Positions 1 to 8,284 of a stretch of 22,114 nt of DNA are shown here, in pieces. Numbering within the stretch: the stretch's first letter is position 1; each line of letters opens with the position of its first letter. The stretch is from positions 1 through 22,114 of the forward strand of contig CAYWMN010000035.1 in assembly GCA_964459065.1 (NCBI GenBank), in the 5' to 3' direction. Source of the DNA: JAMCXS01 sp964459065 (GTDB lineage: Bacteria > Acidobacteriota > Terriglobia > UBA7540). The notes under the pieces are model-generated. The model saw only the letters and a program-made list of their open reading frames with translations, did no database searches and was not told the origin of the DNA. Position numbers and translations under genes: made by a program.

Positions 1-131
1 AGGAACGGGTCCCAGGCGTAAGGAGAAAAGCTGATTTGCTATTTCCAAAGGGCACACTGAAAGTATCATATTCATTTTCAAAATGCTGAACCCTGCGTCC
101 GAAGGCCAACCGCGCAGATTGAGGAGATTCA

Positions 132-1577
132 ATGTTGTTATGGAGTCGAGGAATGAAGCTCCGGCCTACGTGGCGCCGGACAGAGTTTTGCGCCGTCATG
201 ATGGCCCTGGTGCTGGGGATGATGGCTGTGCCCGCGGCTGTGCCCGCTCAACCCCTGCCGCCAAAGCACGCCCAAGCAGGCGCGGCAGCTCCCAAGATTC
301 CAGGGAGCCAAAAAATCCAGCACGTCGTATGGATCATTCAGGAGAACCATTCTTTCGACAATTACTTCGGCACTTTCCCGAATGCCGACGGAATTCCTCC
401 CTCGACCTGCCTGCCCGAACTGCCCGGCAGCAAGGCCTGCGTCAAACCGTTTCACATGCCGGCCGGCCAGCCCTTGCTGGATTTGGAACACAGCTGGGAA
501 ACCACCCGCGCTGCCTACGACCACGGCACCATGAAGGGTTTTGTTTGGGCGGAAGGTTCGCCCTACACTGTGGGCTATTATGACGCCCGCGACATTCCGA
601 ACTATTGGAAGTACGCGCACGGTTACACCCTTTGCGACCGTTTCTTTTCCTCTGAAATGACCGGCAGTTCGCCAAATCACGTCTATACGGTGGCGGCCAA
701 ATCGGATGAGATCAACAACATTGGTTCGCTTGATGGGCTCAAGCAGTATCTGGATGACGACGACGGCTTCAGTTTCGCCTCGATTGTCAAGCGCTTCAAC
801 GGCCAGAACATCAGTTGGAAGTATTACGTGGAAACGAAGCCGGATCGGTCAGGGGGTTGCCAACTGAACTCTCACTTCGCGCGACTGGCCTGTCCTGACC
901 CGAAGGATTTCACCTTGTGGAATCCGATGCCAGGCTTCAAAGCTATCCGCAAAAGCGAGGCCAGCATGAGCCGGTTGGTTTCGCTGGAAAGCTATTATCG
1001 TGATGTGAAGCAAGGCACCCTTCCGCAAGTCAGCTGGATTGTTCCTGACTTCCAGGACAGCGAGCACCCGCCGGAGCCTCTCGCGCAGGGGATGTGGTAC
1101 GTGACGCGAATTATCAACGCCTTGATGCGCAGCCCGTATTGGAAAAATACGGTTATCTTCCTTTGCTGGGACGATTACGGAGGTTTCTTCGATCACGTTC
1201 CGCCTCCGGAAGTGGATGCTTACGGGTATGGGCCCCGCGTGCCGATGATCGTTATTTCGCCTTATGCGAAGCAGGATCATGTCTCCCACTTTACCTATGA
1301 TTTCACTTCAGTCCTGAAATTCATCGAGCAGCGCTGGAATCTCAAACACCTGACGCCCCGGGACGGGCGCGCCAACGACATGGCCGATTGTTTCGACTTT
1401 AAGCAGGCTCCGGCCGCGCCGCTCATCATTCCGGTCCCAGCGGGGATTCATTCCAAGCTGTTGCCCGTGCATATTGTCTATCCGCCCTACGTTGAACTTC
1501 CTCACCAGGAGCCTGTGCATGAGCAGGGGACGCAAGCGGTTCCCTACATTCCATCGCCTGCTCACAAGAAGAAGTAG
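132..1577 (+). CDS. Secreted phosphoesterase (phospholipase C / acid phosphatase family)
   Basis: This is a 481-residue member of the phosphoesterase family that includes bacterial phospholipase C and AcpA-type acid phosphatases, which hydrolyse phosphate esters outside the cytoplasm. Family motifs visible are ENHSFDNYFG at residues 71-80, SSPNHVY near 179-185, SWIVPDF at 301-307, WDDYGGFFDHVPPP at 346-359 and GPRVPMIVISPYAK at 367-380. These carry the expected metal and nucleophile region. The N-terminus has arginines followed by a hydrophobic stretch at about 21-39 ending in AVPAQ, which looks like a signal peptide. The ATG at 132 is preceded by GAGGAG at a suitable distance; an in-frame ATG at 153 is an alternative. 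About 160 bp separate it from the next gene, so co-transcription is uncertain. The substrate (phospholipid, phosphomonoester or other) cannot be told from sequence. Confidence 0.9.
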   Translation: MLLWSRGMKLRPTWRRTEFCAVMMALVLGMMAVPAAVPAQPLPPKHAQAGAAAPKIPGSQKIQHVVWIIQENHSFDNYFGTFPNADGIPPSTCLPELPGSKACVKPFHMPAGQPLLDLEHSWETTRAAYDHGTMKGFVWAEGSPYTVGYYDARDIPNYWKYAHGYTLCDRFFSSEMTGSSPNHVYTVAAKSDEINNIGSLDGLKQYLDDDDGFSFASIVKRFNGQNISWKYYVETKPDRSGGCQLNSHFARLACPDPKDFTLWNPMPGFKAIRKSEASMSRLVSLESYYRDVKQGTLPQVSWIVPDFQDSEHPPEPLAQGMWYVTRIINALMRSPYWKNTVIFLCWDDYGGFFDHVPPPEVDAYGYGPRVPMIVISPYAKQDHVSHFTYDFTSVLKFIEQRWNLKHLTPRDGRANDMADCFDFKQAPAAPLIIPVPAGIHSKLLPVHIVYPPYVELPHQEPVHEQGTQAVPYIPSPAHKKK

Positions 1578-1735
1578 GTTGAGGCCGCAGGAGCGGCGGG
1601 CGTGGCGGATGACTTCCTGGGAGGCGAGGGCCGGTGACGCAGAAACTTGTTGCCGGTCCCGCCGGTTTGAATGCGATCCTGATGGGACGTCCGTCTACGG
1701 TGATTTCAGTCTGTTTGTAAGAAGGGAGTTTAAGA

Positions 1736-4700
1736 ATGAATCCGCTCGATCGTCGCAAGTTTATTCAACTTTCCGCTGCTTCGTTAACGCTCAATAAATT
1801 GCTGGGAAGCGGTCTTCTGCTGGGCGCGGAATTGCCGGCGGAATTCCGGCGTTTTATGGGCCGGGCCAATCCTTTTGCCAGTGAGCTGGAAAAACTTGGC
1901 GCGATGCTGGGAGTTCCGGTCACCGGATGGAAGGTGCATCCTGATAATTTGCCGCATCCGGAGGCCCCAAGCCTGAATGACTCGGCCTGGCCGCTTTTTG
2001 AATCGCCCAAGTCCGGGCAACGCCCGTCGCCGGCAGGGAGAATCTGGCTCCGCAAGCTGGTGGTGATTCCCGACGCGATGGGTGGATACCCGATTAAAGG
2101 TCTGCCGGTCCGGCTGGAGCTTCGGTTGCGGGGCGGAATCTCCGCGCCGATCCGGGTGTTCTCCAACGGCTCCATGGTGGAGATGGCTCCTTCCAACGTT
2201 CTGCAGCCCATTCCTTTGACTGAAAGCGCGAAGCCCGGCGAGAAGGTTTTGATTGCTGTCTACGCGCCGGGCGCCACAACGATTTCTGCCCGGCTTGACG
2301 TCGATTACCCGGTAACAAAGTCCAACCCTCGAACCATGTTGGAAGAAATTATGGCGGTTGAAGGAGTTTCAAAAGGATTCCCCGAGGGGAGAAAACAGCG
2401 CGATTCTCAGTTGGCCGCTGCGGTTCGGACGATTGACTTCCGCGCTCTCGATCGCGGCGATCAAAAACGCTTTGACCGCTCGCTGGCCCTCGCCGACCAG
2501 AAAATGCAGCCGCTGGCTGCCTGGATGAAACAGTTCACGATCCGCGCGGTGGGAAATTCCCACATTGATCTGGCGTGGTGCTGGCCGTGGGAAGAGGCTT
2601 TGGAGGTGGTGCGCGATACCTTCAGCACCGTTCTGGAATTGATGGAGGAATATCCTGGACTGATCTATGCGCAGTCAAGCGCGCAGGATTTTCTGTGGCT
2701 TGAGCGGAACTACGCTCCTGTGTTTGAAGAAATCCAACGGAGCGTGAAGGAAGGCCGCTGGGAGCTTGTCGGGGGTATGTGGGTTGAACCTGATCTCAAC
2801 ATGCCGTGCGGCGAATCCCTGGTGCGCCAGCTCCTGACCGGCAAAAAGTACTTCCAGCAGAAGTTCGGTGTTGACGTCAGGATTGGTTGGAACCCTGACT
2901 CTTTTGGTTACAGCTGGCAGTTGGCGCAGATTTATAAACGGTCCGGGGTCGACTATTTTGTGACCCAGAAAATCAGCTGGGACGATACGACACGGTTTCC
3001 GTATAAGCTGTTCTGGTGGGAGTCGCCCGACGGCAGCCGGGTGCTGACTTACTTTCCGCACGGCTACGGCAACCCGATTAATCCTGTGCGGTCTTCCGAA
3101 TTTATCGGCGAAGATACGGCGTTATGCTCCGGCTACCACGAGCAGATGTTGCTGTTCGGAGTGGGCGATCATGGCGGCGGCCCGACTCGGCAGATGCTTG
3201 ACGCCGCCCGGCGGTGGGAAAAATCCCCGCAGGCCGCCTTCCCCAACTTCAAGTTCAGCACGGCGCAGGAATTCTTCAACGACGTGGAGAAGAACGCCTC
3301 CAGGCTTAATCTTCCAGTCTGGAAGAGTGAACTTTACCTTCAATTTCACCGCGGCACTTATACAACGCAGGCGGAAAGCAAGCGCCGCATGCGGCGGACG
3401 GAAGAACTGCTGCTGAACTCGGAGAAGTTCTGCGCGCTCGCCATGCTGCACGGCCGCTTGTACCCGCAAAGGAAATTTGTAGATAGCTGGCGCAGGCTCT
3501 GTTTTGAGCAGTTCCACGACCAGATGGCGGGCTCGGGCATCCACGTGATTTATCACGACGAGGCGGAAAGCATGGAATTCGTCAAGGATGCCCTCACGCC
3601 GGAGATGCACGAATCGATTCGTCATCTGGTGGCCGGGGTTGACACGCGGGGCCCCGGCAGACCGATCGTGGTGGCCAATCCGCTCAGTTGGGAACGCACG
3701 GACGTGACGGAAGCGGAGGTCCAGTTTCCTTCTTCCGTGGCCAGGATAGAAGTTCGTGACCCGCAGGGCCGGGTGACTCCCTCGGCTGAGGTTTCCCGCG
3801 ACGACGCCACCAACACCGTCCGGGTTCGTTTCCTTGCGCGCACGGTTCCCGCCATGGGATACAAAGTGTTCCATGTTATTTCCACTCCGCATCCGTTTGC
3901 GTCCGGCTCAACGCTCAAAGTGAACGGGCTCACGATGGAGAACGAATTCGTTCGGGTTGAGATGGATCCCAAGACCGGATGCGTCAGCAGCCTGGTATGC
4001 AAAAAGACCGGCAAAAATATTCTTAAGCCGGGTGCTTTCGGAAACCTGCTCGAGACGTTTGTCGATAAACCCAAACAATTTGACGCCTGGAATATCGGCT
4101 GGCCTTATGAGCAAACCAAAAAGGAACTCCTGGACGCTGATGAAGTTACTCTTCTGGAAAACACCCCTGTAAGGGCCGTGGTGCGCGTCAAGAAGCGCTT
4201 CCAGAAATCTTCTTTTGTGCAGGATATCTGCGTTTATCCGGAAGTCGCGCGCGTTGACGTTCATATGCATGCGGACTGGCATGAGCAAAACATCATGCTC
4301 AAAGTGGCCTTTCCACTGGCCATCGCCCCGCTCAACGCGACCTATGAAATCCCTTATGGAACCATCGAGCGGCCTGCGATTCCGCATGTGCCGGGAAAGC
4401 CGCCCGTGCCTTTTACCGAAGCCACAGGGATCGGGAAGCGGCTGCAGAAATACGATCCTCTGCTTGCCCAGGAAGCTGAATTTGAGGTCTGCGCGCAGCG
4501 CTGGGGCGACCTGTCAGAAAATGGCCGAGGTTTCAGCCTGCTCAATAATTGCAAGTATGGCTACGATACGGTTGAAAAAGGAACCATCCGCCTGACGTTG
4601 CTGCGGTCTCCGATTTCTCCTGTGCCGTCCCAGGATTCGAAGGATCCCTATGCCGACCAAGGGCCGCATGACTTCACCTACTCGATGTATCCTCACGCCG

Positions 4701-5104
4701 GAGGCTGGCGGGAAGCGGAGACGGAACTTCGCGGGTATGAGTTGAACTACCCTCTGCACGTTTTCCCCGCCGAAGTCCGTGAGGGCCGGCTTCCGTCTGC
4801 ACACTCGTTCGTCCAGATTGAGCCCAGGAACGTGATTTTGACGGCTCTCAAGAAAGCTGAGGACGACAATTCGCTCATCTTCCGGTTCTACGAATTTGAG
4901 GGTAAGGCTTCTGCGGTCCGGCTGACGCTGCCTGAGGCCGGCAGTCGCGCCATCGAGACCAACCTGATGGAAAAAGAAGAGCGGCCTCTTGCCTTCCATT
5001 CGGACGGAAAGGAAATCCGGACTTCGATCGGACCGTACGAGATTAAGTCCGTCAAAGTTACCTTTCCGAACGCGGCGGGTCCCACTCCGCCACGGCGAGT
5101 CTGA
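1736..5104 (+). CDS. GH38 alpha-mannosidase, Tat-exported
   Basis: This is a large (1122-residue) glycoside hydrolase family 38 enzyme, expected to release alpha-mannosyl residues from glycans by a zinc-dependent retaining mechanism. The catalytic domain starts near residue 270. HIDLAW at 276-281 supplies zinc ligands H276 and D278; NPDSFGYS at 386-393 places the nucleophile at D388; GDHGGGPT at 477-484 supplies the later zinc-binding histidine. The C-terminal half is the beta-rich GH38 region. Residues 1-30 contain a twin-arginine motif (RRKFIQ at 6-11) followed by a moderately hydrophobic segment, so folded export through Tat is likely. About 200 residues lie between the leader and the catalytic core and look like a beta-rich accessory domain. 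GGGAG stands 7 bases before the ATG. The gene stands alone among glycan genes in this window, so its substrate is unknown. The GH38 assignment is firm. Confidence 0.93.
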   Translation: MNPLDRRKFIQLSAASLTLNKLLGSGLLLGAELPAEFRRFMGRANPFASELEKLGAMLGVPVTGWKVHPDNLPHPEAPSLNDSAWPLFESPKSGQRPSPAGRIWLRKLVVIPDAMGGYPIKGLPVRLELRLRGGISAPIRVFSNGSMVEMAPSNVLQPIPLTESAKPGEKVLIAVYAPGATTISARLDVDYPVTKSNPRTMLEEIMAVEGVSKGFPEGRKQRDSQLAAAVRTIDFRALDRGDQKRFDRSLALADQKMQPLAAWMKQFTIRAVGNSHIDLAWCWPWEEALEVVRDTFSTVLELMEEYPGLIYAQSSAQDFLWLERNYAPVFEEIQRSVKEGRWELVGGMWVEPDLNMPCGESLVRQLLTGKKYFQQKFGVDVRIGWNPDSFGYSWQLAQIYKRSGVDYFVTQKISWDDTTRFPYKLFWWESPDGSRVLTYFPHGYGNPINPVRSSEFIGEDTALCSGYHEQMLLFGVGDHGGGPTRQMLDAARRWEKSPQAAFPNFKFSTAQEFFNDVEKNASRLNLPVWKSELYLQFHRGTYTTQAESKRRMRRTEELLLNSEKFCALAMLHGRLYPQRKFVDSWRRLCFEQFHDQMAGSGIHVIYHDEAESMEFVKDALTPEMHESIRHLVAGVDTRGPGRPIVVANPLSWERTDVTEAEVQFPSSVARIEVRDPQGRVTPSAEVSRDDATNTVRVRFLARTVPAMGYKVFHVISTPHPFASGSTLKVNGLTMENEFVRVEMDPKTGCVSSLVCKKTGKNILKPGAFGNLLETFVDKPKQFDAWNIGWPYEQTKKELLDADEVTLLENTPVRAVVRVKKRFQKSSFVQDICVYPEVARVDVHMHADWHEQNIMLKVAFPLAIAPLNATYEIPYGTIERPAIPHVPGKPPVPFTEATGIGKRLQKYDPLLAQEAEFEVCAQRWGDLSENGRGFSLLNNCKYGYDTVEKGTIRLTLLRSPISPVPSQDSKDPYADQGPHDFTYSMYPHAGGWREAETELRGYELNYPLHVFPAEVREGRLPSAHSFVQIEPRNVILTALKKAEDDNSLIFRFYEFEGKASAVRLTLPEAGSRAIETNLMEKEERPLAFHSDGKEIRTSIGPYEIKSVKVTFPNAAGPTPPRRV

Positions 5105-5142
5105 GTGGGCCTGGAATCGTGGAGGTTGTTGGAGGCAGATTC

Positions 5143-5310
5143 ATGAGTCCTCGAAAACCACCCAGGAAAAAACCGTTTACCTCCTCAAAAGAGGTTAAGC
5201 GCCGGGCTCGCGAGCAGTTCGGTTCTCCGCCGCCCACCCGCCGCCAGGAGAACCAGCGGGAAAAACCTCCCAAGCATAAGAAACGAGAGGAAGCGGAACA
5301 GCAGGATTGA
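5143..5310 (+). CDS. Small, highly basic hypothetical protein (55 aa)
   Basis: The protein has 55 residues and is rich in Lys, Arg and Pro, with no hydrophobic segment and no cysteine. It begins MSPRKPPRKKPF, has a central KRRAREQFGSPPPTRR stretch, then KPPKHKKRE, and ends in acidic residues. The start is chosen at the ATG because GGAGG sits exactly 7 bases upstream; a GTG 24 bases earlier has no such support. It lies 38 bases after the alpha-mannosidase stop on the same strand and converges with the VWA gene. The composition suggests nucleic-acid or ribosome binding, but this is inference and I cannot name a family. The good ribosome binding site and non-random composition argue for a real gene. 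Confidence 0.6.
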   Translation: MSPRKPPRKKPFTSSKEVKRRAREQFGSPPPTRRQENQREKPPKHKKREEAEQQD

Positions 5311-5367
5311 AGGAAAAGCCGGGGAAGGTCCGAAGGCGGCTATCGATGTGGAGAGAGCACGCTCCTG

Positions 5368-6606
5368 CTAATGGATGTGCTTGACCTTCTTCTGCATGTA
5401 ATCCATCAGCAGGTACTGGCCGAGGGTGTAAGGCGTGGTGAAGTACGCTTTGCCGCGGCAGATTTGCGTGACCTTCTGGACAAAATTGATCAGGCCATAG
5501 TCAGAAGCCAGCATGAAGGTGTTGACCAGAATTCCGTTGCGCCGGCAACGTGCGACTTCCTGCAGCGTTTCTGAAATCACCAGGGGATCAAGCCCGAAAG
5601 CGTTTTTGTAAATCCGACCGTCTTCAAGGGTGAGGGCGGAGGGCTTGCCGTCGGTAATCATCACAATCTGCCGCATATCCTTCTTTTGCCGTGAGAGAAT
5701 CCGCTGCGCCAGCCGCAACCCTTCGCGGGTGTTCGTGTAGTAAGGGCCCACCCTGACCCTGGCCAGTCCCTGGAGCGGAATTTCTTCGGCTGAATCGTGA
5801 AACAACACCATGTGCAGGCTATCCCCGGCAAATTGTGTCCGGATCAGATGGGTCAGCGCCAGAGCCACTTTCTTGGCCGGCGTAAAGCGGTCTTCGCCGT
5901 AAAGAATCATGCTGTGGCTGCAATCGAGCATCAGAACGGTGGCGCAGGAACTCTGGTACTCACACTGGCGAACCTGAAGATCGTTGTAATCGAGGTCGAG
6001 CGGCAGCGTGAGCCCGTTCCTCCTGATGGCGGAGAGCAAAGTCGCGTTGACATCAAGATTCAGCGTATCACCGAATTCGTACCGGCGGCTTGATCCACTC
6101 GACTCTACACCGGTGGCAAACTCGCGCGTATCATGGCGCCCAAAGCTCGATTTGCCGAGTGAGCCAAGAAGATCCTGCAAGGTTTTGTAACCCAGGAAGT
6201 CCAAAGCTTTGTCCGTGATTTCGAACTTCGCTCCTCCTTCAGCCTGGGTCTGGCCTTGGCGCGGCGGGCCGACGGCGCCTTGCTGCGGCTGCTCGATGGA
6301 GACGTAACCTTCATTGGCCAGTTGTTCGAGCAGTTGATCGAGGGCTTGGGAAAGGGTCGATTGTTCGGGATTTTGGAGCATTTCTTCCAGCATCTCAGGA
6401 GTGATTTTCCCCTGCTGCTCCAAAGCATCCAGAAGCGCCCGGCGCAGTTCCTCAATGGAGCGGTCGGAATCCATTTCGGACATGCCGTAATACTGATTGA
6501 AAAAGCCGCTGTCGAGCAGAAAATCCTGCAGGAGCTGCATCAGGTCTTCCGCGCTCAGACCCTCAAAAGGGTCCGGGACGTACTTGCCATACTTGATGAA
6601 TTTCAT
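5368..6606 (-). CDS. VWA-domain protein, partner of the upstream AAA ATPase
   Basis: This is a 412-residue cytoplasmic protein with no signal peptide or membrane segment. The first ~215 residues are helical and acidic, with a Gln/Gly-rich linker at about 106-125. Residues ~222-400 are a von Willebrand A domain with a complete metal-ion-dependent adhesion site: DCSHS at 228-232, the threonine region TNT at 291-293, and TDGKPS at 318-323. The layout resembles the D-subunit/VWA partners of magnesium chelatase and MoxR-type ATPases, where VWA binds a client or cofactor while the AAA ring works on it. The gene starts 42 bases after the AAA gene on the same strand, so the two probably form one transcript and one complex. 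GGGAGAG precedes the ATG. The client is unknown. The VWA assignment is secure; the chelatase-like role is inference. Confidence 0.88.
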   Translation of the reverse strand: MKFIKYGKYVPDPFEGLSAEDLMQLLQDFLLDSGFFNQYYGMSEMDSDRSIEELRRALLDALEQQGKITPEMLEEMLQNPEQSTLSQALDQLLEQLANEGYVSIEQPQQGAVGPPRQGQTQAEGGAKFEITDKALDFLGYKTLQDLLGSLGKSSFGRHDTREFATGVESSGSSRRYEFGDTLNLDVNATLLSAIRRNGLTLPLDLDYNDLQVRQCEYQSSCATVLMLDCSHSMILYGEDRFTPAKKVALALTHLIRTQFAGDSLHMVLFHDSAEEIPLQGLARVRVGPYYTNTREGLRLAQRILSRQKKDMRQIVMITDGKPSALTLEDGRIYKNAFGLDPLVISETLQEVARCRRNGILVNTFMLASDYGLINFVQKVTQICRGKAYFTTPYTLGQYLLMDYMQKKVKHIH

Positions 6607-6648
6607 CGGACTCTCCCGCTGATGCCGGGGGAACTGGCGCCCGAGTCC

Positions 6649-8115
6649 TCAGTTCAATGGGCGCCGGCGCGGGCCGGGCCGGTCCGCGCGCTCGTCAAGC
6701 GTTTCCGCTCTCTCGCGTTTGACAAAGTAGCCGAGTTCCTCATTGCGGCTGATTTGCTTCAGTGCGTAAAGTCCTTCCAGGATAAATTCAGCGCCGGAAA
6801 CCAGCAATGCGGGGTCATCTTGGGTCTTGATGCCGAGATTGTGGGTTGTTTCCAGAAGTCCCTGGATTTTCTTGAATTGTGTATAGAGTTCTGAGGTGGA
6901 GCTGCTGTCGTGGTATTTCAAGGTGCCCCCGAGTTCAAACCACTGGACCAGGGGGTGCATCGGGACGCCATCGAAGTGCCGCTTGAAGACGCGAGCCGCG
7001 GCCTGCCGGATTACATCGCGCGCCACGCTTTCCGCCCCCCGCAGTTCGCCTTCGTATTCCAGTTCAAACTTTCCGGTCAAGGAAGTCAGGCCGGCATAAA
7101 TATCGGATGGCCGGGGAACCGCCAGCTTTTCGCCTTGAATGACGGCCCGGCGTTCGGCGTTGGAAATCACGTTCTCCAGGCAGGTGATGGGCATTCGCTG
7201 GCTGACGCCGCTTCGCTTGTCGATCTTTTTTTCTGCCCGGGCTTCAAAGGCGACGGTCTCAATCATTTCCCGAATGAAATCAGGAATCATCAGGCGGATT
7301 TCGTCGCCGCGCTCGCTCCAGGCTTCCTGCGAGGTAATGGCGATTCCGTGTTCAAGCGTGGTGGGATAGTGGGTCCGGATCTCGGAGCCCACGCGGTCTT
7401 TGAGCGGGGTAATGATCTTTCCCCTGGCCGTGTAGTCTTCCGGGTTTGCGGTGAAGACCAGTTCCACGTCAAGGGGCAGGCGTACGGGATAGCCCTTAAT
7501 TTGAACATCGCCCTCCTGCATGATGTTGAACAGTCCCACCTGAATCTTCCCGGCCAGGTCAGGCAGCTCATTGATGGCAAAGATTCCGCGATTGGCGCGA
7601 GGCAGCAGCCCATAGTGGATGGTCAGTTCGCTCGAAAGAGCATGGCCGCCCCGGGCGGCCTTGATGGGATCAAGGTCGCCGATGATGTCAGCGATGGTGA
7701 CATCAGGAGTCGCCAGTTTTTCAACATAGCGTTGTTCTCGGGGCAGGTAGTCGATGGGCGTCGCATCTCCCTGCTCGGCCAGGCGCTCGTGGCAGGCGCG
7801 GCAGATCGGATTCAGGGGATCGTCGTTGATTTCACATCCTGCGATAAAAGGAACTTCTTCATCGAGCAGCAAGACCAGGGAACGCAAGATACGGCTTTTG
7901 GCCTGGCCTCGCAGACCGAGCAGAATAAAATTGTGGCGTGAGAGAATGGCGTTCGAGATCTGTGGAACGACCGTATCTTCAAAGCCGACGATGCCGGGGA
8001 AGGGGGTTTCTCCGCGGCGAAGCTTCCGGATGAGGTTGGTGCGCATTTCATCCTTGACGCTTCGGCACCGGTAATTGGATTTTCTGAGTTCCCCCAGAGT
8101 CCTTGCTTTTGACAT
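6649..8115 (-). CDS. Magnesium-chelatase-like / MoxR-like AAA+ ATPase
   Basis: This is a 488-residue AAA+ protein of the magnesium chelatase ChlI / MoxR group. The P-loop is GLRGQAKS at 67-74, with alanine in place of the usual glycine before the lysine. The Walker B region reads GIFAINELPDL at 177-187, with Asn-Glu instead of Asp-Glu. The ChlI-like stretch that follows includes TANPEDY (sensor region, 222-228) and LKDRVGSE with a likely arginine finger at 241. An insertion at about 94-135 carries CRAC (105-108), possibly a metal-binding knuckle. I start at the ATG at 8115 because GAGGGG stands just upstream; a GTG at 8142 would add nine residues and has less support. It is the first gene of a two-gene unit with the VWA gene. 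It probably remodels or inserts metal into an unknown client. I believe the altered Walker residues are shared by relatives but cannot confirm this here. Confidence 0.87.
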   Translation of the reverse strand: MSKARTLGELRKSNYRCRSVKDEMRTNLIRKLRRGETPFPGIVGFEDTVVPQISNAILSRHNFILLGLRGQAKSRILRSLVLLLDEEVPFIAGCEINDDPLNPICRACHERLAEQGDATPIDYLPREQRYVEKLATPDVTIADIIGDLDPIKAARGGHALSSELTIHYGLLPRANRGIFAINELPDLAGKIQVGLFNIMQEGDVQIKGYPVRLPLDVELVFTANPEDYTARGKIITPLKDRVGSEIRTHYPTTLEHGIAITSQEAWSERGDEIRLMIPDFIREMIETVAFEARAEKKIDKRSGVSQRMPITCLENVISNAERRAVIQGEKLAVPRPSDIYAGLTSLTGKFELEYEGELRGAESVARDVIRQAAARVFKRHFDGVPMHPLVQWFELGGTLKYHDSSSTSELYTQFKKIQGLLETTHNLGIKTQDDPALLVSGAEFILEGLYALKQISRNEELGYFVKRERAETLDERADRPGPRRRPLN

Positions 8116-8284
8116 AGCCCCTCTTTCCCCGATTATAAGCACGTTATTTCGACGAACTCAACGAGGGATTCATCGGCGCGGAGATTCGCTTGTTCAACGG
8201 CGAAAAGCGTGCGCTGCAAGATTGAAAGACGGGTTCCTTGCGGCGGTTTCGGCGGGGCAAGCTTCCTGTAACCCGGAGCGAGTC

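Noticed and set aside
36..69. Possible promoter (TTGCTA and TATCAT) before the phosphoesterase
   Set aside because: The spacing of 22 bases between the two hexamers is too long for a normal sigma-70 promoter.
3122..3892. 256-codon open frame on the minus strand
   Set aside because: It is antisense to the GH38 catalytic gene and its histidine/arginine-rich translation resembles a shadow.
6910..7941. 343-codon open frame on the plus strand
   Set aside because: It lies entirely opposite the AAA ATPase gene, has no recognisable domain and shows the composition of a reverse-strand shadow.
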